From Cyclobacterium jeungdonense (GTDB lineage: Bacteria > Bacteroidota > Bacteroidia > Cytophagales > Cyclobacteriaceae): a stretch of DNA of 64,000 nucleotides. A program made the position numbers and the translations under genes. Shown here in pieces: positions 35,349 through 43,211 of the stretch (position 1 is the first letter of the stretch; each line of letters opens with the position of its first letter). Under the pieces are notes generated by a model. The model had not been told where the DNA came from, searched no databases, and was given only the letters and a program-made list of their open reading frames with translations. Location of the stretch: the NCBI RefSeq assembly GCF_010994275.1, contig NZ_WMCD01000010.1, positions 124,001-188,000 on the forward strand, in the 5' to 3' direction.

Positions 35349-36083
35349 TTATACCAAGGAAGAAACATTCTCAGCTGCTGAAAGAGCCTTGGGAAATAAA
35401 ATGTTGTTTTCCAGGTGGAGGTGTGTTTTCATATCCTTGTCGAAAGCTTCCAACTGAGGATAAATAAGGCGTTCCCAATAACTGGAATGGATAGACAGCT
35501 TGTAACCGTTCGTGACGCTTCGCAAATCCTGCAAACAGGCTCCTTCTTTATGATGCTCCCGAAATAAGGTGACAATGGATTCACGTACCGTATCAAAATG
35601 GGATGCAGCAAATGGAATTTCTCCCCTATCGTTTGTCTCCATCTTTCGCAAATAAGGGAAGAGGATCCGCTCTTCTCTGGCTACATGATCCAAAAGATCT
35701 TCTGCTACCTTCCAAAAAATCTCCCTTAGCTCTGGAAGAGAGCCCGCACTTTCGGAGGGATGTTCCATGGCTTCATTAAAAAGACGGACAAGCAATGGTA
35801 CCTGGACTTTGATAAAACGGTGGTGCTTTCTTTCGATATAGGAAGCCAAAAGCCCCATAGGCCAGAAATCAAAATAAAATTTAGGAGAAGATTGATTCCT
35901 TAAATGAATCTTCAGGTGCCTGGCCAAACCCTCACTTGAAATGGATAACCTTTTACAAACTTCCGCTAAAGGTTCATTTCCATGACAACAATAATCGATG
36001 CCATAGGCATCAAGCACTACGGCTACTCTGGAATCTGCGGCGACCAGGTCGCCCACGGAGAAGGTTCGGAAATCAAAATCCAT
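35349..36083 (-). CDS. ric: Iron-sulfur cluster repair di-iron protein (RIC/YtfE/ScdA)
   Basis: The 244-residue product has the ScdA_N (DUF542) domain at residues 1-65, with the Cys32-Cys33 pair in YCCHG, followed by a hemerythrin-like domain with the di-iron His/Glu set (ERKHHRFIKVQV near 87, HVAREERILFPYL near 130, REHHKEG near 178, HLHLENNILFPKAL near 225). RIC repairs iron-sulfur clusters damaged by nitric oxide or peroxide. It is the first gene of a two-gene operon with the NnrS-like protein. Upstream, a -7 element and an inverted repeat overlap (see the regulatory entry). Confidence 0.93.
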   Translation of the reverse strand: MDFDFRTFSVGDLVAADSRVAVVLDAYGIDYCCHGNEPLAEVCKRLSISSEGLARHLKIHLRNQSSPKFYFDFWPMGLLASYIERKHHRFIKVQVPLLVRLFNEAMEHPSESAGSLPELREIFWKVAEDLLDHVAREERILFPYLRKMETNDRGEIPFAASHFDTVRESIVTLFREHHKEGACLQDLRSVTNGYKLSIHSSYWERLIYPQLEAFDKDMKTHLHLENNILFPKALSAAENVSSLV

Positions 36084-36153
36084 TTTCAGAGGTAATTTAA
36101 TTTGACAATGACTGCTTTCTCAGGAAATATAATTGTGGGAAAAACAACCCTTT

Positions 36154-36173
36154 AATGTTTCAAAGTTAACATT
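36154..36173 (-). promoter_or_regulatory. Inverted repeat overlapping the RIC promoter
   Basis: AATGTT at 36154-36159 and AACATT at 36168-36173 are inverted repeats eight bases apart. Between and across them the minus strand reads TAACTTTG (36168-36161), a full match to the Bacteroidota -7 element, 78 bases before the RIC start. A repressor bound here would block the promoter; an Rrf2-type regulator is a candidate. The rest of 36084-36432 is AT-rich, with a weak A-rich/T-rich palindrome near 36181-36206 and nothing else recognisable. Confidence 0.5.
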
Positions 36174-36432
36174 TTTTCGAAAAAAAAGGACTTTTTTATC
36201 CTTTTTTAATGAGCGTACTCAATTACTTTATAATCAATTAATTATCATTTATTTAAAAATTCAATTTCCTCTTGTGCCAAAAAATATCATAAGTAAGCAG
36301 AACTTATAATGTATCTACATATGTTGTATACACATGGTTTTAGCCTGCATCCATTAAATTAAACATCAAAAAGTTTTTGGCATGAAAGCAGCTATACTAA
36401 AAGGAAATTTAAATACTAACTAATCAATAAAA

Positions 36433-37527
36433 ATGAAAACTACTCCCCTATTAGAAAATTGGACCATGGCGGATATGGAACTTCGCAATCGGGTAATAAT
36501 GGCACCCATGACCCGGAGCCGCGCCGATAATCCGGAAAAGGCACCTACTGATCTGCATGTCACCTACTACCGACAGCGGGCAACTGCCGGATTGATTATA
36601 ACAGAAGGATCTCAAATTTCAGAGAAAGGGGTAGGCTACATTCATACCCCCGGTATTCATACTCCAGCACAGATAGAGGGATGGAAAAAGGTCACCCAGG
36701 CCGTACATGAAGAAGGTGGTAGGATTTTCATCCAACTGTGGCACGTAGGAAGGATTTCCCACCCGGATTTTCACGGAGGAGAGCTGCCGCTTGCGCCCTC
36801 CCCAATTAATCCTGAATCCAAAGCGTTTACTCCCGAAGGATTTAAAGAAACGGTCACACCCAAAGAAATGAGCCGGGAGGAAATCAAGCAAACCATTTCA
36901 GATTTCCAAAACGGGGCCAAAAATGCCCTGGAAGCAGGCTTTGATGGGGTAGAAATCCATTCATCGAATGGGTATTTGCTGCACCAATTCTTTAGCCGCA
37001 CCTCCAATGTCCGAACGGATGAGTACGGGGGCAGCATCACTAACCGTGCCAGAATCTTGTTTGAAATAATTGACGCTGTGAAGGAGGTACATCCTGAAAA
37101 CCGCATAGGTGTCAGGTTAAACCCATCCTTACATGGACTTTTCGGAATGACACTGGATGAAGAAACCATTCCTACCTTTGACTATATTGTAGAAAAACTG
37201 AATTCCTATGATTTGGCTTACCTGCATCTTTCCGAACCGTTCACGGATGTTTCGGAGTTACCTCATGCAGAAACTCAAATCGCCAAACGATACCGTCCCA
37301 AATACCAGGGAAATCTGATCATCAACGGAGGTTTTGACCGGGAAAAAGGAAACCTATACCTAAAAGAAGGCCTGGCCGATGCCGTCGCTTTTGCCAAACT
37401 CTATGTATCCAATCCCGATCTGGTCGACCGTATCGCAAAAAATGCTCCCCTGGCAGAATGGGATAAAGACACATTCTATACTCAGGGCCCTAAAGGATAT
37501 ACCGATTATCCACCAATGGCAGAATAG
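36433..37527 (+). CDS. Old yellow enzyme family NADH:flavin oxidoreductase (NemA-like ene-reductase)
   Basis: The 364-residue TIM-barrel flavoprotein shows RVIMAPMTRSRAD near residue 22, EGSQISEKG near 57, QLWHVGRISHP near 101, the FDGVEIHSSNGYLLHQFF segment with substrate-binding His/Asn near 175-185, and NRIGVRLNPS near 222. These are the classical class of OYE: FMN-dependent reduction of activated alkenes, nitro compounds or nitrate esters with NAD(P)H. It stands alone and is followed by an intrinsic terminator. Confidence 0.93.
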   Translation: MKTTPLLENWTMADMELRNRVIMAPMTRSRADNPEKAPTDLHVTYYRQRATAGLIITEGSQISEKGVGYIHTPGIHTPAQIEGWKKVTQAVHEEGGRIFIQLWHVGRISHPDFHGGELPLAPSPINPESKAFTPEGFKETVTPKEMSREEIKQTISDFQNGAKNALEAGFDGVEIHSSNGYLLHQFFSRTSNVRTDEYGGSITNRARILFEIIDAVKEVHPENRIGVRLNPSLHGLFGMTLDEETIPTFDYIVEKLNSYDLAYLHLSEPFTDVSELPHAETQIAKRYRPKYQGNLIINGGFDREKGNLYLKEGLADAVAFAKLYVSNPDLVDRIAKNAPLAEWDKDTFYTQGPKGYTDYPPMAE

Positions 37528-37574
37528 AGGGAATATCCCCCTGGTGGTCGATCCAGATAAAGAATACAAAACTT

Positions 37575-37615
37575 AAAAACCCAGTCTGGATTAATTTCCT
37601 TACTGGGGTTTTTTA
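37575..37615 (+). terminator. Intrinsic terminator after the old yellow enzyme gene
   Basis: AAAACCCAGT at 37576-37585 pairs with ACTGGGGTTTT at 37602-37612 with one bulged base and a 16-base loop, followed by a T-run to 37614. It lies about 50 bases after the stop codon at 37527. Confidence 0.75.
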
Positions 37616-37749
37616 ATTAGCTCGAAGCATGACTTTCAATAGTCTCTTTTAGTCTTTAGATCCTTTCTTAGACTCCCGTCAAAGGAAGGATCTCTGTCGG
37701 TAATCTTCCTGGAATAACATAGCGAATCGCTTTGCTTGGTGTTTAATTT

Positions 37750-39519
37750 TCAGACCTGCTCCAATTCCCATTTCAATCCGGATACCTGTTCTTTTAATTT
37801 CTCCAGCATCTTTTCGTTCTCTAGCGACCAGATAGATTTCAATTCCTGATAGTAGCTGATTCCCTCGGAAAGGTTTTTCCGGAATTTTTCCACATAGCTC
37901 TCAAATTTCCTCGCATTCTCAGGTACTGCCGCCTCGATTTCAGCTTTTAAATGCTGAATGTACAGCTGCAATTCCTTAAGGAACACATGAGGCCGCTCGC
38001 TGTCCAGATTGAGTTGCATCTTCCCATAAATGTGATCCACCATTTCCTTAAGGCTGAAAGCCCCTTTGAAATAGGCAAGGTTAGGACCAGGGCAAATGGT
38101 GACTGCTTTCAGGTTTCTTCTGGGTGTTTCCCCACTGGCAAGTATGGCCGGTGCACCCAGTCCCTCACACAGACAGTCCTTTTCCAAAATTTCCTCCAGG
38201 GCTGAAGCAGAAATTCCACCCGCTTCCCTTTGCTTGATTTTCAAAAGCTGGTACTGTCTGGAGGCGGTACAAATTGGCTTTTCGGTAAATTCCGTATTGG
38301 AAGCAAGTAATTTTTTGTAACAGGGACTTCCGGGTCGATCCTTATCAATACGTCCTTTTCGCTGCTCCTCACCGCTACTGGTCCGGAGATTATTGAAGGG
38401 AACGCCCAAGGGAGAGGCACGACTTAGGTAAAAATCCGACTTTTTGGCTTTTAGCAAGCGATCCAAGGTCTCCTTATCCACACTGGTTGCTTCGGGAACC
38501 AATAAAAAGGGACTCCCCCATCCGGTACCATCCAGATCGTAGGTTTGCAGCAGCATTTGATTCTCTTCTGCAGTCCCTATTCCACCCTGGTATGTAATTT
38601 TTGGCCGGATACTTTTCGGTAGCTGGGGTATGTTTTTTTGTTGTAATGCCTGTTGACAAATTTCAACCAGTTCATTTCGAAGGTCAGCCTTATTTTGCTT
38701 GAACGATTCCAGAATGGGGCCGGCCAGAAACCCATCGGTAGCAAAGGCATGACCTCCACAATTCAAGCCAGATTCAATGCGAAACTCCGATACCCACAGC
38801 CCCTTTTTTGCAAGGAATTTTCCTTGAATCAGGGCTGACCGGTAATCCGAAACTTTCAGGATAATGGGTTTTTTAATGATCCCATCCTGATCGGGAAAGA
38901 AATCGGAAAACTCCACGGCATAACTGTACAAGGCTGGATTCATTCCTGCAGAAAATACCACGCCTCCGTTCACATCACTCTGTGCAAATCCTCGCAAAGC
39001 CGCCAGAGCATCGGAATATTCCCGGGGTAAGGCCTGTCCATCCTTTGCGTAATTGATTTTATCGACCTTCGTCATGATGTTCACATCAATGTTTCCCGGT
39101 ACGATTTCTTTTCTCAGTTCCTCCTGTAAAGTCAATTTTTCCGAACCGAAGGCATGCTGCATCCGGGAATACAGGCAATTTAACGGATGGCCTTCCGGCA
39201 ATAATTCAAAATAGGTGTCAATTTCGTTTCCCTCACCAAAGGCTTCTTTCTTCATTTTTTTAACCTGCTCGTTTACAACAGATTGTAAAAAGTTTAAGTA
39301 TGCTTTGACCCGCTTTGCACGGGCATCGGGTTCTTTATCTTCAATTTGAAAATATGGAATTACTAGTTTGCGGGAGTAAATTCTTCGCATATCCTCCAAC
39401 AATTGGTCATCCATAATGGATACCACAGAAGATATTCCGAAACGGGCCACTTTTAATGGGCTGTCAACAGTAAATCCCAATCCCATAACCGGGATATGAA
39501 AGCTATGAATCATGGACAT
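37750..39519 (-). CDS. TIM-barrel, nitronate-monooxygenase-like protein with Cys-rich C-terminal part
   Basis: The 589-residue product looks like a large FMN-type TIM barrel. It starts PVMGLGFTVDSPLKVARFGI, as flavoprotein barrels of the 2-nitropropane dioxygenase/FabK group begin (PVMGMG-like), and ITYQGGIGTAEENQMLL near residue 310 resembles their phosphate-binding glycine motif. In the segment 395-470 several Cys occur (GSPCYKK, KPICTAS, KDCLCEGLG, TICPGP), suggesting a metal or iron-sulfur site. The last 90 residues are helical and probably coiled coil. It appears to be a conserved Bacteroidota family without assigned reaction. The gene is single, between two unrelated genes. Confidence 0.6.
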   Translation of the reverse strand: MSMIHSFHIPVMGLGFTVDSPLKVARFGISSVVSIMDDQLLEDMRRIYSRKLVIPYFQIEDKEPDARAKRVKAYLNFLQSVVNEQVKKMKKEAFGEGNEIDTYFELLPEGHPLNCLYSRMQHAFGSEKLTLQEELRKEIVPGNIDVNIMTKVDKINYAKDGQALPREYSDALAALRGFAQSDVNGGVVFSAGMNPALYSYAVEFSDFFPDQDGIIKKPIILKVSDYRSALIQGKFLAKKGLWVSEFRIESGLNCGGHAFATDGFLAGPILESFKQNKADLRNELVEICQQALQQKNIPQLPKSIRPKITYQGGIGTAEENQMLLQTYDLDGTGWGSPFLLVPEATSVDKETLDRLLKAKKSDFYLSRASPLGVPFNNLRTSSGEEQRKGRIDKDRPGSPCYKKLLASNTEFTEKPICTASRQYQLLKIKQREAGGISASALEEILEKDCLCEGLGAPAILASGETPRRNLKAVTICPGPNLAYFKGAFSLKEMVDHIYGKMQLNLDSERPHVFLKELQLYIQHLKAEIEAAVPENARKFESYVEKFRKNLSEGISYYQELKSIWSLENEKMLEKLKEQVSGLKWELEQV

Positions 39520-39687
39520 AAACGGTAATTTGATACGGTAACTGATTCTCTTTCTATCAATTAAAAAGAGTGGAACTGCAAAATTACTTCCTTAACCCAC
39601 CAAAAAACCTAAAAATCCTCATGCGACGAACTGACTTTAGTCAGGAAAAACACCCTGCCAATAAAAATCTGATGTTAGTAACCCATC

Positions 39688-41055
39688 CTAGACCCGTAAA
39701 CTTTGATAAAGGGATCCCCAGGGTTCTCTCATATTTCTACCCAACAATTGATTGGCCGCAAAATTCCCAATAAACCGTTCCTGAACCGGATCCCAATCCA
39801 GATCTTGTTCCAGCATCATGGCGATATTGCCCAAATGAGCCAGGGTTATCGAGCGGTGTCCCACTTCTGCCGGCGCGATGGTCTCTTCCCCGGAGAGAAT
39901 ACAATCGATAAAATTTTGGTAATGGTTATCACTAACATAAAGTGACGTTTCTCCCGGCCCTGTGACCGAGTCGATCAATCCTTCAGGATTGGTTTTGTGG
40001 TCTCCACGAGTTGCCCATGCCGATCCTTCAGAACCTTGAAAAGTCACCCCAAAATCCTTGTCACTCTGGACGATCAGTTTTACCCCATTTTCATAAATAC
40101 ACTCGAAATAAAATCGCACAGCGGTATTCCAAACCGGGTGATCCGACCATACGGCCTGGGCATTTTGAATTTTTACCGGACCGGTGTGATCCATCCCCAT
40201 GCCCCACTGGGCGATATCCGGGTGATGGCCTCCCCAATCGGTTACATTACCTCCGGAATAATCCATTACCCAACGGTAATTGACGTGGGTGCGGCAAGGG
40301 CTATAGGGAGCTTCCGGTGCCGGTCCCAGCCACATGTCGTAATCAAAGTTTGCAGGTACGGGAACGGTTTCCGTTAAATGCCCTGTTTTACCAAAATCCG
40401 GAGTGCCCCCCGGAAGCCCGCAAATAACGGTATGAAGTTGTCCCAAACGACCATTTCTAGCCAGCTCGCAAACCTTTCTGAAATGATGACTGGATCGTTG
40501 CTGACTTCCGGTCTGAAAGGTAACGCCATGTTTTTTCACTGCATCACTCATGGCCCGCCCCTCTTCCACGGTCAGGGAAAGCGGTTTTTGACAGTAAATA
40601 TGCTTCCCTGCAGCTGCGGCCATCATCACTGGTATGGAGTGCCAATGGTCCGGAGTGACCACTTCTACAGCATCTATGGATTTGTTTTGCAAGACTTCCC
40701 TGAAATCGGTATAGCCTTCGGCAGATCGATATGACTTCCCTTGTTTTTCGGAGTAATACTCATCCACCACTTGCTGAATGTATTCCCGACCAGCAACCTT
40801 GCCATTCCAGTATCCCGTGCTTTTTTTATTCACATCACAAATGGCCGTAATCTGTACCCGCTTGTCCGGCAAAAACCCCTGCACGTCGTTTCCTGCCTGA
40901 TTTCCGGCACCGATAAAAGCCATGTTTATACGATCTGAGGGAGGTACAAACCCGTCCCTTCCCAAAGCAGCTGCAGGTATAAAATTCGGAATACCAAAGG
41001 TAGCACCGGTCACAAAAGCTGCTTTTTTCATGAATGAACGTCTGGAATTTTTCAT
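39688..41055 (-). CDS. Gfo/Idh/MocA-family oxidoreductase with Tat signal
   Basis: The 455-residue product begins with a twin-arginine signal, Arg5-Arg6 in RRSFMKK, and a hydrophobic core ending near PAAALG. The Rossmann domain starts at INMAFIGAGNQAGND (near 44), and VEVVTPDHWHSIPVMMAAAAGKHIYCQKPLS near 135 is the family signature with the catalytic-type Lys of the EKP-like motif. The C-terminal half has the usual alpha/beta domain. Such exported members are common in Bacteroidota and act on sugars or sugar derivatives in the periplasm with a bound NAD(P). The substrate is unknown. Confidence 0.9.
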   Translation of the reverse strand: MKNSRRSFMKKAAFVTGATFGIPNFIPAAALGRDGFVPPSDRINMAFIGAGNQAGNDVQGFLPDKRVQITAICDVNKKSTGYWNGKVAGREYIQQVVDEYYSEKQGKSYRSAEGYTDFREVLQNKSIDAVEVVTPDHWHSIPVMMAAAAGKHIYCQKPLSLTVEEGRAMSDAVKKHGVTFQTGSQQRSSHHFRKVCELARNGRLGQLHTVICGLPGGTPDFGKTGHLTETVPVPANFDYDMWLGPAPEAPYSPCRTHVNYRWVMDYSGGNVTDWGGHHPDIAQWGMGMDHTGPVKIQNAQAVWSDHPVWNTAVRFYFECIYENGVKLIVQSDKDFGVTFQGSEGSAWATRGDHKTNPEGLIDSVTGPGETSLYVSDNHYQNFIDCILSGEETIAPAEVGHRSITLAHLGNIAMMLEQDLDWDPVQERFIGNFAANQLLGRNMREPWGSLYQSLRV

Positions 41056-41143
41056 TTCGGAAAATAAGGCTATTTGTCAATAGAAACAAAAAATACTTGG
41101 TAAAAACCCAGCCGATTGGTAGGAAATACTAACCATCCAAACT

Positions 41144-41713
41144 TTACAAAATAGACTCCATTTGATTCCGGAGGGCAGGCACCACTTCTTCCTCAAACCA
41201 GGGGTTTCTTTTCTGCCACAATTTATTTCGCGGAGAAGGATGAACCAATGGAAAAAATTCAGGTAGGTAGTCACGAAAATCCCGAACCGTTTCGGTCAGG
41301 TTTTTCTTCCGCTCTTTTCCCAGATAATAACGTTGAGCATACTGCCCGATCAGGAGTTTAAGCTTGATGCCAGGCATTTTTTCCAACAAAGCGGGATGCC
41401 ATGTTGGCGCACATTCCGGTCGTGGCGGCAAATCTCCCCCTTTGCCCCTTCCTGGATAACAAAAGCCCATGGGCACGATTCCAAAAATGGCCGGATCATA
41501 AAATAACTCAGGGCTTACTCCCAGCCATCGTCTCAATTCCTTTCCGCTGGCATCATTCCAGGGAATGCCGGTAGCATGAACCTTGGTGCCCGGGGCCTGA
41601 CCAATTACGAGTACACTACTGCTCCTGCTGGCCGCCAGTACCGGGTTGGGACCCAACGGAAGGTGGGCCTCACAGAGGGTACATCCTTTTATGGTTTCCA
41701 AAAGTTCTTTCAT
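41144..41713 (-). CDS. Uracil-DNA glycosylase family protein
   Basis: The 189-residue product has the UDG-like fold signature: GQAPGTKVHATGIPWNDASG near residue 38 (motif A) and HPSPRNK near residue 158 (motif B). An N-terminal CTLCEAHLPLG with two Cys resembles half of the iron-sulfur site found in family 4/5 enzymes; another Cys pair lies in CYPGRG and ECAP further on. It probably excises uracil or other damaged bases, but this subgroup is often uncharacterised. It is a single gene close to the Gfo/Idh/MocA gene. Confidence 0.82.
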   Translation of the reverse strand: MKELLETIKGCTLCEAHLPLGPNPVLAASRSSSVLVIGQAPGTKVHATGIPWNDASGKELRRWLGVSPELFYDPAIFGIVPMGFCYPGRGKGGDLPPRPECAPTWHPALLEKMPGIKLKLLIGQYAQRYYLGKERKKNLTETVRDFRDYLPEFFPLVHPSPRNKLWQKRNPWFEEEVVPALRNQMESIL

Positions 41714-41945
41714 GATAGCCCAAATGTAAGCATATATCCATAAACAGCAACCGACCTACTTTCCCTGACCAAAAATGGACTACTGAGTAAATAATTCACT
41801 GACAGCTTGATATTTACAAGTTTAATTATTAGATTAGTTCAAAAAAATAAGACCATGAAACCGAGCATGACGTACCCGTCACACACTGGGATGATTATAA
41901 GCCATGCGAGATTCCATATGGCCGCTTAAAGACAATTATAAACAT

Positions 41946-43121
41946 ATGAAATACTTTCAAAATCCCGTGCCTTTTTTTTCCTGTATTTTTGCCCTTTTGG
42001 CTTTCTCTTGCCAGCAGGAAAAAAAGGAGGATACCCCGTCCTTTTCCCTGGAAATAATCGATAGCATTCGAGTCGAATATGCCGGATTGCTGGATTTAAT
42101 GGATGCGGATCCTGCCCGGAAGCGGGTGCTGCTTCACGACAGGCAAAGAGGCATCATCTTACTGACCGATTTTGAAGGAAACCATGTGCTAAAACTGGAT
42201 AAACAGGGCGATGATAAAGGCAGTTATGGGGGATATTTATGGAGTCCCGCCCGTATAAAGGACAACGATCACATTTCCCTTGTTTCGCACATGGGATTTT
42301 TTGAATTTGATGCCGAGGGTAAGCTTGCCAGCCACCGGAAATTTCAGGAAGATGTTCCTTTCTTTGGTGGGCGTGCAGCAGCCGACTCGGAATTAATGGA
42401 ACACGAAGGAATATTTTACCAAAAGGGTTTGGTTGCCCGAGGTCAATACAACAAAACGCAGGATGAATACTACGATCAATTTCAACTGCTGGTAAAATTT
42501 GATCCCGAAAAAGGGTCTGCCGAGCGGATCATCCATCTGGAAGAAGAAAGCCCTTTCCGAACCAGCGGCAAAGCCTTTGAAATTCCGGAAATGAGTCCCA
42601 GTTTTACCATTTTGGAGGATAAACTCCTGGTTATTGCCGGGACGGATCCCCACCTCAACGTATATGATATCAAAGCACCACACCGGCTGTTAGAACGAAA
42701 ACCCATTGCCTATCCCGATTACAATGCAGGCCAGGGGATAGAACGGACCAGGGCGGATCCTAAATCCATTGCTTACGATGAATCGGCTGGCAGAACACAT
42801 ACCCTTAAAGTTTATAAAGATTACCTGCTCAGCTCTTTTAGTCCCGGATATGATTTTGCCGACCGGGAACGGTACCTGACGATCGATAACCGGGAGGATT
42901 ACAGTGCTTTCAGGGAAGCCATAGCGGATAAATACCCTCCTGCCCTATTCCTGATGGATCATCAGGGAGAAGGCATTCAAAAACTCAGTCTCCCCGAATC
43001 CCTGGACCACCGGCAATTTTTGGTGCGAGATGGATACCTCTGGTGGCTTTCCAGATTCAATTCGGAAGTGGAAGAAGATTTTGTTAAAATTTACAAAGTT
43101 GAAATTACAGAAATGGAATAA
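41946..43121 (+). CDS. Lipoprotein with beta-propeller-like repeats (DUF4221-like)
   Basis: I start the gene at ATG 41946, which gives a clean lipoprotein signal (CIFALLAFSC); the upstream in-frame ATG at 41904 would place 14 polar residues before it. The mature part of about 365 residues shows six rough repeats of the type DADPARKRVLLHDRQRGIILLTDFEGN, as in NHL-like or DUF4221 propellers found in Bacteroidota. It probably lies at the outer membrane and may bind a ligand or protein. No catalytic motif is visible. The 3' end faces the large receptor gene with a 90-base gap. Confidence 0.68.
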   Translation: MKYFQNPVPFFSCIFALLAFSCQQEKKEDTPSFSLEIIDSIRVEYAGLLDLMDADPARKRVLLHDRQRGIILLTDFEGNHVLKLDKQGDDKGSYGGYLWSPARIKDNDHISLVSHMGFFEFDAEGKLASHRKFQEDVPFFGGRAAADSELMEHEGIFYQKGLVARGQYNKTQDEYYDQFQLLVKFDPEKGSAERIIHLEEESPFRTSGKAFEIPEMSPSFTILEDKLLVIAGTDPHLNVYDIKAPHRLLERKPIAYPDYNAGQGIERTRADPKSIAYDESAGRTHTLKVYKDYLLSSFSPGYDFADRERYLTIDNREDYSAFREAIADKYPPALFLMDHQGEGIQKLSLPESLDHRQFLVRDGYLWWLSRFNSEVEEDFVKIYKVEITEME

Positions 43122-43211
43122 GCGAATCATTCCAGGTTCGCCTACCTGGATAGTCACTGATAAGAACCGACCAATGGCCTGTTTACACATTTTCAACCGC
43201 TTCTTTGTAGA

